NCBI GenBank assembly: GCA_017540815.1
Contig: JAFYAI010000012.1
Coordinates: 1 to 62,845 of the forward strand
DNA: 62,845 nt
Reading direction: 5' to 3'
Origin: Spirochaetales bacterium
GTDB lineage: Bacteria > Spirochaetota > GWE2-31-10 > MWDO01
Below are positions 15,437 to 23,523 of the stretch, piece by piece; the stretch's first letter is position 1; each line of letters opens with the position of its first letter. Under the pieces are notes generated by a model that worked only from the letters and a program-made list of their open reading frames with translations, ran no database searches and was not told the origin of the DNA. Both the position numbers and the translations under genes were made by a program.

Positions 15437-17020
15437 ATGTCGAAAAATATTACGATTGACGGCAATTCCCTTACGATAGATCAGGTTTGCGATGTAGCAT
15501 ATAACAATACTGAAGTGTCTCTTCCGCAGGATAAATCATTTTGGGAGACATTGGAACGCTCACGCAAATTCTTAATGGATTACATAAACACAGGCGTGCC
15601 GACTTACGGAGTAACAACCGACTTCGGTGACAGCTGCCACAATCAAATATCGATAGATAAAACAGGCGAACTGCAGCGTGATATATGTACATATCACGGT
15701 ATCGGACTCGGACCTAAGTTCGATCATGAGACAGGGCGGGCGGTTGTTTTGGCACGATTGAATGGCAATGTCAAAGGCGGACACTCTGCTATCAGACCAG
15801 AGCTTGCCAAAATCATGGTAGAAATGCTTAACAAAGACATTATCCCGGTTATCCCGCAGTTGGGATCTGTCGGTGCAAGCGGTGACCTCACTCCGCTGAG
15901 TTATCTCGGAGCAGCAATCATGGGGCAGAGAAAAGTATATTATAAAGGCAAGATAGTTCCGACAATGGAAGCATTCAACGCAGAAGGCATCAAACCGCTG
16001 CCATTGGAAGCCAAAGAAGGACTTGCTATTATGAATGGCACAAGCGTAATGACTGCCGTTGCGAGCCTTGCATGGAAAAAAGCAGAGCGGCTGGCGAATA
16101 TCTCTGACTTCTTTACGGCTGTAACGACAGAGATAAAATCCGGCAAAGATACTCCGTTTGTTGCCAAAGTAAGTGAGATTAAGAATCACAAAGGTCAGAC
16201 AGCATCTGCCAAATACATATATGACATTATAAGCACATCGAAGCGTGTTTACAAACTCGAAGACTTCCTCAAAGAAAAGATCGAAAAAATGAACGGTAAA
16301 GGATTCGTTGCTCAGCACAATAAGATACAGGAAAGATACTCTATCCGATGTGCTCCGCAGATTACGGGTGTTTATCGAGACACATTGTCTGTTGCATACG
16401 ATTGGATAACAGAAGAACTCAACTCCGCCAATGACAATCCACTTGTTGACATAGATGCCGGCAGAGTTTACAATACGGGTAATTTCTACGGCGGTCACAT
16501 CTGTGCCGCATGCGATTATCTGCGAACGGCAGTTGCTAACATATCAGACCTTGCAGACAAGCAGGCTGAACTTATCATCGACGGCAAGTTTAACGGACTT
16601 ACGGAAAATCTCATCCCGTTTACTCCGCCTGACCACCCCCGTGCCGGACTTCGACTCGGATTCAAAGCGGCACAGATAACGATCAGTGCTTTGCGCGGTG
16701 AGATACAGAGTTATTCATTCCCGATAAGCATCACATCCGCTCCGACGGAAGCTCTCAATCAGGACAAAGTGTCGATGGGAACAATCTCCGCAAGAAAGCT
16801 AAATGAACAGATTGAATTATTATTCCTGCAATACGGCACTCACATGCTCGCAGCAATGCAGGCTGTGGATCTTGTCGGACTTGACGATTTCTCGCCGTTT
16901 ACCCAAAAAGTCTATCAGGAAGTCCGCAAGATTGCAGCATTCATGGAAGACGACAGAGAACTCGATGCTGACGCAACAGCCGTTGCAGAATGGCTTAAGA
17001 CAACCGAGATATTCGGGTAA
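15437..17020 (+). CDS. histidine/aromatic amino acid ammonia-lyase
   Basis: 527 residues from ATG 15437 (RBS AAGGA), the normal size for the family. The MIO cofactor triad Ala147-Ser148-Gly149 is in GSVGASGDLTPLSYLG. Other marks are YGVTTDFGDS, RYSIRCAPQITG, LNSANDNPLVD and LNQDKVSMGTISARK. The enzyme removes ammonia from an aromatic amino acid. The RYSIRCAPQ segment recalls histidine ammonia-lyase (urocanate formation). The TTDFGDS loop is unusual, so phenylalanine or tyrosine remains possible. No hutU or hutI gene is in the window, but a cyclodeaminase that could accept downstream formimino groups lies at 19.7 kb. Confidence 0.85.
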   Translation: MSKNITIDGNSLTIDQVCDVAYNNTEVSLPQDKSFWETLERSRKFLMDYINTGVPTYGVTTDFGDSCHNQISIDKTGELQRDICTYHGIGLGPKFDHETGRAVVLARLNGNVKGGHSAIRPELAKIMVEMLNKDIIPVIPQLGSVGASGDLTPLSYLGAAIMGQRKVYYKGKIVPTMEAFNAEGIKPLPLEAKEGLAIMNGTSVMTAVASLAWKKAERLANISDFFTAVTTEIKSGKDTPFVAKVSEIKNHKGQTASAKYIYDIISTSKRVYKLEDFLKEKIEKMNGKGFVAQHNKIQERYSIRCAPQITGVYRDTLSVAYDWITEELNSANDNPLVDIDAGRVYNTGNFYGGHICAACDYLRTAVANISDLADKQAELIIDGKFNGLTENLIPFTPPDHPRAGLRLGFKAAQITISALRGEIQSYSFPISITSAPTEALNQDKVSMGTISARKLNEQIELLFLQYGTHMLAAMQAVDLVGLDDFSPFTQKVYQEVRKIAAFMEDDRELDADATAVAEWLKTTEIFG

Positions 17021-17061
17021 AATAATTCTATTGCTTATATCTTTACTTTTTTACAATACCC

Positions 17062-17121
17062 TTATACAAAATCTTTACTTTTATAACTAAAAATGCTATA
17101 ATAAGTAAAGATTTTGTATAA
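17062..17121 (+). promoter_or_regulatory. Fic gene promoter inside a 19-bp inverted repeat
   Basis: TTATACAAAATCTTTACTT (17062-17080) is repeated exactly in inverse at 17103-17121. The promoter fits across it: TTTACT (17074-17079) in the left arm, 17 bp, TATAAT (17097-17102), with the right arm over the transcription start. A third CTTTACTT lies at 17041. This is a likely operator, perhaps for the HTH domain of the gene product. Confidence 0.8.
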
Positions 17122-17135
17122 GGAGACTGCCTAAT

Positions 17136-18047
17136 ATGATCTCATACAAAGGGCTTGAAGTTGCACTGAAAGAAAAAGGCATCGGCAAGACAGAACTTTC
17201 CACTGAACTCGGTCTGTCCACAAGGACTGTCGCCAAGATCGCAAAAGGCGAAAGACTTTCCAAGCGTACCATTCTGCGGATTGCCTCATTCTTAGGCAGA
17301 TCTCCTGATGATATAATGCAGGAACTATCCGACAACCGTATTCTGCAGACTCTCCGCGAAGAAAAATCCGTCAACCTGTCAGGTGGTTTGTATCACACTC
17401 TGCAGGTGACGATGGCATTCAACTCCAATCATATCGAGGGCAGCCGACTCTCTGAGGATCAGACGAGATTTATCTTCGAGACCAATACTGTCAGTGCCGG
17501 TGACGGAGTTCCGATTGATGACATCTTGGAGACTGTGCATCACTTCCGAGCGGTTGATTATGTGATTGACATTGCGGAAGACATCTTGACCGAAGAGATC
17601 ATCAAGCAGCTGCATTATATCATCAAGCATGACACACAGGACTCCTCGCTTGATTGGTTTGCTGTCGGAGACTACAAGCGCCGTGCAAATGTCGTCGGCG
17701 GCAGAGAAACAGCAAAACCTGCGGAGGTCCACAAGCGGCTGCAAAAGCTGCTGGACAGCTATAATGCCATCCGGAATGCAGGGATCGAAGATATTATCGC
17801 ATTCCATGCGGAGTTTGAGCTTATCCACCCGTTCCAGGACGGCAACGGCAGAGTCGGCAGGCTCATCGCTCTCAAAGAATGTCTGCGTCATAATGTTGTT
17901 CCGTTCCTCATTGAAGATACTAAGAAAGCCTTCTACTACAGAGGACTTGCAGAATGGCATCATGAGCATAATTGGCTTATTGACACTTGCCTTGACGGGC
18001 AGGACACTTTTAAGCGGATGCTGGATATGCTGGATGTGGAGTACTGA
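17136..18047 (+). CDS. XRE-HTH/Fic-domain AMP-transferase-like protein
   Basis: 303 residues. Residues 1-65 are an XRE-like helix-turn-helix (KTELSTELGLSTRTVAKIAK). The rest is a Fic domain with core motif HPFQDGNGRVGRL at about 232-244, including the catalytic His. The class II inhibitory helix FNSNHIEGSRLS ([S/T]-x3-E-[G/N]) lies N-terminal to it at about 95-105. Fic enzymes usually transfer AMP to Ser/Thr/Tyr of a target. The self-inhibition motif and the DNA-binding domain suggest a regulated or autoregulated enzyme. The RBS is AAGGAG. Confidence 0.9.
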   Translation: MISYKGLEVALKEKGIGKTELSTELGLSTRTVAKIAKGERLSKRTILRIASFLGRSPDDIMQELSDNRILQTLREEKSVNLSGGLYHTLQVTMAFNSNHIEGSRLSEDQTRFIFETNTVSAGDGVPIDDILETVHHFRAVDYVIDIAEDILTEEIIKQLHYIIKHDTQDSSLDWFAVGDYKRRANVVGGRETAKPAEVHKRLQKLLDSYNAIRNAGIEDIIAFHAEFELIHPFQDGNGRVGRLIALKECLRHNVVPFLIEDTKKAFYYRGLAEWHHEHNWLIDTCLDGQDTFKRMLDMLDVEY

Positions 18048-18139
18048 ATATCGCAGTTTTTTTGCAAAGAGAGAACTTTTTTGTGATTGTGTTTGTTATC
18101 CGCTGCAAAATGTGATATAATAAAAACAGGAGGTCTGCT

Positions 18140-18322
18140 ATGCGAATTATTACCAAAGAATATCAGGAAATGCTCGATAAAAGCGAAGCATATAATTATA
18201 TCAAAAATACGCCCAAACCGGATTTCACGGAATTGGATAAATCAGTGGCAGAATTTGAATCATGGATTAAAGCAGAACATGAAAAAGACCGCAAACTTAT
18301 TAGGGAGTCGTATAAAAAATGA
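18140..18322 (+). CDS. small helical protein upstream of GNAT, antitoxin candidate
   Basis: 60 residues, highly charged and helical: MRIITKEYQEMLDKSEAYN, FTELDKSVAEFESWIKAEHE. It has a very good ribosome site (AGGAGG) and overlaps the GNAT gene by ATGA (18319-18322). No ribbon-helix-helix as in TacA/AtaR antitoxins can be seen. The pairing and overlap make an antitoxin or accessory role plausible, but this is inference. Confidence 0.65.
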   Translation: MRIITKEYQEMLDKSEAYNYIKNTPKPDFTELDKSVAEFESWIKAEHEKDRKLIRESYKK

Positions 18323-18894
18323 TAGTAGAATTTTCAGTGTATGACACCTCGGATTATTCTGTTGAACATTTATTAGATTCGTCTAATAATTTGAGATTGA
18401 TACAAGAGTTTGAAGTTGGTAATCAAGCCGGCGGTTTGGAAGATTATCTTAAATATCAAGCGGAAAATGATGAAAGGAATAATAACAGCCGAACATATCT
18501 TGTCAAAGATGTGGTTACAGGAGAATTAGTTGGTTATTTCTCTCTGCGAACAGGATTGATCACAATTCAAGTCACAGGTGATAGTTTTGACTCATTTCCG
18601 GCAATCGAACTTGCTAATCTTGCCGTAAATAAGAAATATAAAGATGCTCACCCTAACGCAACAGAATTAGGATTTTATACTTTCAGAAAATTCATCCTTC
18701 CGATCAGCCGCTGCATGGCTAAATATGTTGGCGTAAACTCTCTGTATATTTATGCTTTGCCGGAAGAAAAACTTATCCGGCATTATCAGAAAATGGGATT
18801 TTCACGCCTTCCTGCATCGCAGGAAAAATTTGTGCAGCACCATGTCAAACCCAAATATGATGAAGGATGCATTTTTATGTATCAGATATTATAA
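18319..18894 (+). CDS. GNAT-family acetyltransferase, possible TA toxin
   Basis: 191 residues with a GNAT fold: ELVGYFSLRTGLITI (strands 2-4), AIELANLAVNKKYKD (strand 4 and helix), the acetyl-CoA loop region ATELGFYTFRKFILPIS, and the C-terminal LYIYALPEEKLIRHYQKMGF with the conserved Tyr-x-x-x-GF. Toxins such as TacT and AtaT are GNATs that acetylate aminoacyl-tRNA and follow a small antitoxin gene, as here. The substrate is not deducible. The pyrophosphate loop R/QxxGxG/A is poorly kept. Confidence 0.72.
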   Translation: MIVEFSVYDTSDYSVEHLLDSSNNLRLIQEFEVGNQAGGLEDYLKYQAENDERNNNSRTYLVKDVVTGELVGYFSLRTGLITIQVTGDSFDSFPAIELANLAVNKKYKDAHPNATELGFYTFRKFILPISRCMAKYVGVNSLYIYALPEEKLIRHYQKMGFSRLPASQEKFVQHHVKPKYDEGCIFMYQIL

Positions 18895-19042
18895 AAAAAT
18901 TCCCGTATCTTAAATGGGGTATAGGAGTTTTTTCGTAGTTTTGAGATTCTTCTGCCCGAGTTAGCATTTTGTGATACGGGAATTTTTATAATTAATTCAA
19001 AACTACGGAGGTTCTGCTATGGCGGATTCATTTCTTCTTTAA
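18895..19042 (+). other. structured intergenic segment with mini-ORF
   Basis: Arm 18895-18909 (AAAAATTCCCGTATC) pairs with 18973-18987. CGTAGTTTTGA (18934-18944), inside that loop, pairs with TCAAAACTACG (18997-19007), so the two stems would cross as a pseudoknot. The second right arm touches GGAGG (19007-19011), which precedes ATG 19019 of a seven-codon ORF (MADSFLL, stop 19040-19042). The first stem with its T run can end the GNAT mRNA. The rest may be a control element or a remnant. Confidence 0.45.
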
Positions 19043-19116
19043 ATTTCTTTTTCTTTAAAAATCAACAATTTCGTAGTGTATGGTAAAAGTCATCAAAAGA
19101 TGGCTATGGTTTAACA

Positions 19117-19155
19117 TCCGCATAGTCGGATGATAAGTCACTGTGTCGCAGTGAC
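19117..19155. repeat. two adjacent small hairpins
   Basis: CATCCG-CATAGT-CGGATG (19117-19134) and GTCACTG-TGTCG-CAGTGAC (19137-19155). They lie downstream of the decayed vapC; neither has a T run. From 19043 to 19116 nothing is recognised. Confidence 0.55.
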
Positions 19156-19159
19156 AAAT

Positions 19160-19328
19160 TTACTTCAACAACGCTTCTTCAATACTAATTGCAGAAATAA
19201 CAGATGTCTTAAAATCTTTCAAATTATCAGTAACAATATAATCTCACAAGCCGACTAGAAACTTCATGCTTTTGATTTGTTTCAACAAGCCAATTTATTA
19301 AAACATTTGTATCAAGTAATATTTTCAT
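19160..19328 (-). pseudogene. vapC PIN toxin remnant with internal deletion
   Basis: The reading frame begins as a PIN domain (MKILLDTNVLINWLVETNQK) directly after the antitoxin gene, then hits a stop after about 30 codons. In another frame the DNA continues with a PIN C-terminus (DYIVTDNLKDFKTSVISAI, ending EEALLK and TAA at 19160-19162). About two thirds of the domain between the two parts, including central acidic residues, is gone. The toxin is therefore dead while its antitoxin gene is intact. Confidence 0.82.
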
Positions 19329-19330
19329 TC

Positions 19331-19585
19331 TTAATTTCCATACCGTTCATCAAGATATTCAAGATATTCATTTTTGCAATCAATCTGCTTATCACATTTT
19401 ATACAACCGGTAAATTCATCAAATAAAGCCATTTTTTCTTCACGAGACATCGGAATACTCTGCCTTTTCCTTTGATTCATTACGGAAACAACAATAGTGA
19501 GGATGCCTAGCTGCTGCTCATAATTTAATTGCTGCATTTCTGTCTGAACCGCATTGGCAAATGTATTATATGCTTCATAACTCAT
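19331..19585 (-). CDS. VapB-like antitoxin with dead toxin partner
   Basis: 84 residues, start MSYEAYNTFANAVQTEMQQL, similar in its first 30 residues to the antitoxin at 3353-3568. A helical, Arg-rich middle (VMNQRKRQSIPMSREEKMAL) and an acidic tail with three Cys follow. RBS AAGGAG is good. The toxin gene downstream is deleted internally, so this is a relic or a solitary antitoxin that may protect against related toxins such as the VapC at 2955-3356. Confidence 0.72.
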   Translation of the reverse strand: MSYEAYNTFANAVQTEMQQLNYEQQLGILTIVVSVMNQRKRQSIPMSREEKMALFDEFTGCIKCDKQIDCKNEYLEYLDERYGN

Positions 19586-19659
19586 AGAATGTCTCCTTAT
19601 TCTTTATATAATAAGTTACTTTGTCCAATTTGTCTATATTTTTTTATTAAAAATAAAAA

Positions 19660-20235
19660 TTATTTCACCCATTTCCCCATCCACTCCTCTATCTCCCTTT
19701 TCAGCCTTTCATCCTTCAAAAACGGCATATTAATATCAATATTGGCAAGTGCCGCTTCAAATGCGGCTGATGCAAAACTCTTGGCTACATCAAGATCACT
19801 AAGCAGCCATTTTTTGCACAACGGGCGGAAAGGCTCAATGCTTTCTTTGAATGACATTGACAGCTTTGCCAGATTATATGGCACGCTGATACAGCGGACG
19901 ACTGCCTCATTGACAGCTGCAGTTCGGACTTCCTGTTCTGCCGGAGTATCTTTGGGCAATGCCCGTGCATCTTTCCATGCAAGGAATGTCCGCTCATCAT
20001 CGGCGGCAAGCTGCAGAGCTTTCGCTGCACAGTCTTTGCATCGATCATAGAATGTCCTGACTGCCAGAGTGTCATCGATCCCGGAGAAAACCGCCGCTTT
20101 AGCCGCACAGTTAGCCGCAAGGCTAAGCACTACCCCGGCTGCCGAGCCTCCGCCAGGTGTTGCCGCATTTGAGCCGAGTACATCAGCATACTCTGCAATC
20201 GAGACTTCGTTATAGTTAAATGGTGAATTGGACAT
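19660..20235 (-). CDS. fchA: formimidoyl-tetrahydrofolate cyclodeaminase family protein
   Basis: 191 residues, all helical, with the family signature VLGSNAATPGGGSAAGVVLS at about 18-38 and RFxDRC-like TFYDRCKDCAAKALQL. FTCD_C/FchA enzymes convert 5-formimino-THF to 5,10-methenyl-THF and ammonia, or act as methenyl-THF cyclohydrolases. It would link histidine or purine breakdown to one-carbon metabolism and so fits the ammonia-lyase at 15.4 kb, though it is transcribed alone on the other strand. RBS AAGGAG. Confidence 0.88.
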   Translation of the reverse strand: MSNSPFNYNEVSIAEYADVLGSNAATPGGGSAAGVVLSLAANCAAKAAVFSGIDDTLAVRTFYDRCKDCAAKALQLAADDERTFLAWKDARALPKDTPAEQEVRTAAVNEAVVRCISVPYNLAKLSMSFKESIEPFRPLCKKWLLSDLDVAKSFASAAFEAALANIDINMPFLKDERLKREIEEWMGKWVK

Positions 20236-20347
20236 TGTGATACTCCTTGTATGAGATGAACTATTATATCATATTTTCCAACAAAATGAGAAAATAAGTT
20301 TAATTTTTTCATTGAAATAATTAAACTTATTTTATTTTAAATTCCGT

Positions 20348-20382
20348 TTGACTATCTGCTAAAATTTTACTATAATACACTT
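20348..20382 (+). promoter_or_regulatory. promoter of a leaderless phosphatidyltransferase mRNA
   Basis: TTGACT (20348-20353), exactly 17 bp, TATAAT (20371-20376), then six bases to ATG 20383. There is no Shine-Dalgarno. An AT-rich inverted repeat (AATAAGTTTAAT ... ATTAAACTTATT, about 20291-20334) lies just upstream. Confidence 0.8.
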
Positions 20383-21060
20383 ATGAGTGAAACAAACAAA
20401 AAATCGATATTTAATTTGGCGAACAGCCTTACAGTTTCCCGTGTTATTCTCGGATTTGTGTTTTTGGCACTGTTTCTGATCCAGAACTCGTGCAGTTTAG
20501 ATACACAATCCGCTTTGATTATTAACATTATCGCATTCTTCGTATTCGTTATCGCAATTATCACCGACGCATTGGACGGATATGTGGCACGCAAAACAGG
20601 CACTGTCACAGACTTTGGCAAGCATTTCGATCCGCTTGCAGACAGTATTTTCTTCGTGATAGTATTCGGAACATTTGTATATCTCGGTCTGATGCCGTGG
20701 TATCTGTTCCTCATCGTGCTTACCCGCGAATGTTACATGCACATATATCTGCGTCCGCACCTGCGTAGGCACGGCACGATGCTGCCTGCGAATATTTACG
20801 GCAAGACTAAGACATTCTGTCAGTGCATGTTCAGTCTGATCATACTGTTTATGATGATCCTGCGGCAGATACTTGTCCTGACAAATGTGATCGCTGCAGA
20901 CGAGACAATCTTCCAAAGCGTGATTGGCATCACTGCATTTGTGATGTTCTGTATTATCGCATTCCTATCGGCAGCGAGCCTGATGATCTACATCGTGCAG
21001 AATGCAGCGAAGATGAAAGAAATCCGCCGGCAAAACAGCGGTTCGCCCGAAGAAAAATGA
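20383..21060 (+). CDS. CDP-alcohol phosphatidyltransferase (PgsA-like)
   Basis: 225 residues with an N-terminal NLANSLTVSRVILGF segment and the full CDP-alcohol motif D-x2-D-G-x2-A-R-x8-G-x3-D-x3-D in DALDGYVARKTGTV ... FDPLAD. About six membrane helices. The N-terminal 'LTxSRxxLG' pattern is that of phosphatidylglycerophosphate synthase, so it probably makes PGP from CDP-diacylglycerol and glycerol-3-phosphate. The C-terminus is a short charged tail. Its stop overlaps the start of the next gene (ATGA). Confidence 0.87.
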   Translation: MSETNKKSIFNLANSLTVSRVILGFVFLALFLIQNSCSLDTQSALIINIIAFFVFVIAIITDALDGYVARKTGTVTDFGKHFDPLADSIFFVIVFGTFVYLGLMPWYLFLIVLTRECYMHIYLRPHLRRHGTMLPANIYGKTKTFCQCMFSLIILFMMILRQILVLTNVIAADETIFQSVIGITAFVMFCIIAFLSAASLMIYIVQNAAKMKEIRRQNSGSPEEK

Positions 21061-22289
21061 AACTTACCAAACGATTAGTTTTAACAGCGACGTTTATCTC
21101 GGTCATTGCATGTTCGCAGCATCTTGTCATTGATGATCTTTCTTCCTTATATATATCATTATCTGACGCATCATCTGACATAATCAGGCAGAATATCGCA
21201 GTCGGAATTGAAAATAACTGCAGCAGATTAGAACTACTTAGCACGAAAAAATTCAACTCACAGATACGACTATTCTCAGACAAGATTAACCGTGAGACTG
21301 ATCCGCTTGTTAAGCGAGAATACTACCGTGAACTTAATGTTTACAAGCGGCTATATTATGATAAAAATTATGACACTCTGCGGTTGTCTGACATTCCGCT
21401 TGCATACCGCAGGGACAGCGACAAACTTGACAGCGGCAGTGCATTGCTGACATTCGGCGATAACCGTTATATCATCACCGAAACAGAATATGAGTTATCC
21501 GGCTTATGTATCGCTTCGGCAGAAAGAGTCACACTCTATGTAAATGGCACAATTGTGTCGGAGCATAATTTCACAGACAGCGAGATGAGGACATTTGCGA
21601 AAAGACTGACTATAGACAGAGAACTGACACCCGGTGAAAATGTGCTGACTGTCAGGATGTCAAGAACCGGGAAAGAATATTACGACTTCACAAAGAAGAT
21701 CCTCGTTATAGACAGTGCTGCTGATGTTGCTCCGAATGAGAAGCATTTTGCGGTGAAACAGACCGATAAATCGGAAATCTTCCATTATACTATGTTTGAG
21801 ATCGATCTGTCGAAAGCCGCAAAAAATCTTGACCGCTATATTATAACACACAGTGGCGACGAACTCATCTTGGCTAATGATGTCAGTGATGACAAACTGT
21901 GGCTCACAGCAGTTATTGGCGAGCAGCACATTCCGCTGTTTGAGAATAACTCTGCCGCTCGGAACATTCTGACTGTCAAATGGTATAATGACGGCGTTAT
22001 TATTATCGAATACTATACCGGTGAGGAGAATTATACCGACTATCTCATTATGCAAAGCGGCACAGCGGTTAAAGCCTCGGAACTTGCGGCTGCTTATGGG
22101 CTGCACAATCCGATTATCATGAACCGCATTAATGACGGTTATCGGCTGATACAATACGGTGAGAAAAATGTCGTATCTCTCATTTATGATTTTGATTCAT
22201 CATTTGAGCTGCAGTCTATTCGTAAGCAAAAGATTGAAAAGTATCTGTATAAGCAATTCGGTAATGATGAAGTGTTTTATAATTTGTAA
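21057..22289 (+). CDS. secreted lipoprotein of unknown function
   Basis: 410 residues from ATG 21057-21059, which overlaps the preceding stop. An earlier in-frame reading would lie inside the phosphatidyltransferase gene. The signal peptide MKLTKRLVLTATFISVIAC has its lipobox Cys at residue 19. The mature part begins with a helical region of about 90 residues, then beta-rich segments such as RVTLYVNGTIVSEHNF and LTPGENVLTVRMSRTGKEYY that look like an Ig-like domain. No family is recognised. Translational coupling with a lipid-synthesis gene suggests an envelope role. Confidence 0.75.
   Translation: MKLTKRLVLTATFISVIACSQHLVIDDLSSLYISLSDASSDIIRQNIAVGIENNCSRLELLSTKKFNSQIRLFSDKINRETDPLVKREYYRELNVYKRLYYDKNYDTLRLSDIPLAYRRDSDKLDSGSALLTFGDNRYIITETEYELSGLCIASAERVTLYVNGTIVSEHNFTDSEMRTFAKRLTIDRELTPGENVLTVRMSRTGKEYYDFTKKILVIDSAADVAPNEKHFAVKQTDKSEIFHYTMFEIDLSKAAKNLDRYIITHSGDELILANDVSDDKLWLTAVIGEQHIPLFENNSAARNILTVKWYNDGVIIIEYYTGEENYTDYLIMQSGTAVKASELAAAYGLHNPIIMNRINDGYRLIQYGEKNVVSLIYDFDSSFELQSIRKQKIEKYLYKQFGNDEVFYNL
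21548..21557. repeat. CACAATTGTG palindrome (lipoprotein gene)
   Basis: Exact copy, read as Thr-Ile-Val. Confidence 0.9.
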
Positions 22290-22304
22290 AATAAAAGGAG
22301 CGAT

Positions 22305-23354
22305 ATGCCGAACACACCGCCATTTACCATATCTTCCAAAGCGATTAATTTCATTGCGGAGATTGCCGCACTTGCGGAAAGATATTCTATCCGTATGGAG
22401 CAGCCTGACGGATTAATGCTTCGCAAAGCAAACAGAGTTAAGACGATAAGAGGCACCGTCGCAATTGAAGGCAATACTTTGTCCGAAGAACAGGTGACGG
22501 CAATTATGGACGGCAAACATGTCATTGCTCCGATTCGTGAAATTCAGGAAGTTCGCAATGCTATTAATGCTTATGACCAAATAATGACATTCGATCCGTT
22601 CTCGGAGAATGATCTTCTAAAGGCTCACGGCATTATGGCATTGGGACTGGTTGACAATCCGGGACATTATCGTTGGAACGGAGTATGCGTAGCAGGCAAA
22701 AACGGAGTCAGTCATATCGCACCGCCCTGTGATATGGTTCCCAAACTTATGAGTGACCTGTTTGATTGGCTGACTCATTCTGAGGATCATATTCTTGTCA
22801 AGAGCTGCGTGTTCCATTATGAGTTCGAGTTTATTCATCCGTTCGAGGACGGCAACGGCAGGATGGGCAGAATGTGGCAGACCGCATTATTGGCTCAATG
22901 GAATCCCGTTTTTGCAAATCTTCCTATCGAGAATATGATTCGAGAAAATCAATCGGAATATTACAAAGCCATAGAAGCTGCATCGGCAAAAGCCGATTCG
23001 GGTGTATTTATAGATTATATTTTGGGAACTATATATAATTCTCTGCAAGCCAAACAAAAAGCTACTGAAAAGGTATCGAAAAATGATACTGTAAATGATA
23101 CTGTAAACCCAAGAAATGATACAGTAAATCCTAAAAATGATACTGTAAATGATACTGTAAAAGCAACTGTAAATCAGCAAAAGATTCTTGATGCAATTAA
23201 ACAAAATCCGCACATTACACAGGAAAAGTTGGCAGAACTTGTCGGCAAATCTCGTATAACGATAAACCGACAATTAGCACAAATGAAATCCGCCGGACTT
23301 ATTCGGCGAGTGGGTGCCGATAAAAACGGGCATTGGGAAATTATATCGCAGTGA
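22305..23354 (+). CDS. Fic-domain protein with C-terminal winged helix
   Basis: 349 residues. The Fic core is HPFEDGNGRMGRMW at about 183-196, and the inhibitory motif TVAIEGNTLS is at about 50-59, so this is a class II, self-inhibited Fic enzyme. After the Fic domain comes a linker of repeated NDTVN units (about 260-290), then a winged helix (KILDAIKQNPHITQEKLAEL, SRITINRQLAQMKSAGLIRR). AMP transfer is the family activity; the target is unknown. It follows the lipoprotein gene by 15 bp with RBS AAGGAG. Confidence 0.9.
   Translation: MPNTPPFTISSKAINFIAEIAALAERYSIRMEQPDGLMLRKANRVKTIRGTVAIEGNTLSEEQVTAIMDGKHVIAPIREIQEVRNAINAYDQIMTFDPFSENDLLKAHGIMALGLVDNPGHYRWNGVCVAGKNGVSHIAPPCDMVPKLMSDLFDWLTHSEDHILVKSCVFHYEFEFIHPFEDGNGRMGRMWQTALLAQWNPVFANLPIENMIRENQSEYYKAIEAASAKADSGVFIDYILGTIYNSLQAKQKATEKVSKNDTVNDTVNPRNDTVNPKNDTVNDTVKATVNQQKILDAIKQNPHITQEKLAELVGKSRITINRQLAQMKSAGLIRRVGADKNGHWEIISQ
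23082..23174 (+). repeat. short repeats encoding the NDTVN linker of the Fic protein
   Basis: AATGATACTGTAAAT units, some separated by CCTAAAA or CCAAGAA, six or so copies in frame. They code for Asn-Asp-Thr-Val-Asn steps between the Fic domain and the winged helix. Confidence 0.85.
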
Positions 23355-23370
23355 AGGGGTATTCAAGGCA

Positions 23371-23487
23371 ATGTATCAGTGTGCGATGGATGAAGTAGAT
23401 GAGTTGGCAGAGACAGGAGATGTAGAAGCGTGCGTTTGGGTGACTGCTCACAATTCGGTATACACTGCCACGGAAGCTGCACATTGA
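23371..23487 (+). CDS. possible small ORF (38 aa)
   Basis: ATG 23371 with AAGG five bases upstream, reading MYQCAMDEVDELAETGDVEA and ending TATEAAH before TGA 23485-23487. It is acidic in the first half. It resembles no family I know and may be a remnant of a longer gene, since the surrounding 150 bp hold no other coding signal. Confidence 0.35.
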   Translation: MYQCAMDEVDELAETGDVEACVWVTAHNSVYTATEAAH

Positions 23488-23523
23488 TAAATCGGAAGTT
23501 GTAAGACAGTTGGGAGAAGTGAG

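Noticed and set aside
15572-16498. Minus-strand open frame of about 300 codons opposite the ammonia-lyase gene
   Set aside because: Composition is unlike a protein (rich in Cys, Phe, Tyr without motifs) and the plus strand codes for a full-length enzyme.
17062-17121. IS-type terminal inverted repeats
   Set aside because: The arms are only 22 bp apart and enclose a promoter, not a transposase; an operator explains them better.
18934-19155. Possible tracrRNA/CRISPR-associated RNA, because of an anti-repeat-like pairing followed by small hairpins
   Set aside because: No cas gene, no repeat-spacer array and no repeated 30-40-bp unit occur anywhere in the window; the segment is described only as structured DNA/RNA of unknown role.
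20823-21056. Upstream start for the lipoprotein at 21057
   Set aside because: The extension lies within the phosphatidyltransferase gene in another frame; the ATGA overlap and the lipoprotein signal peptide fix the start at 21057.
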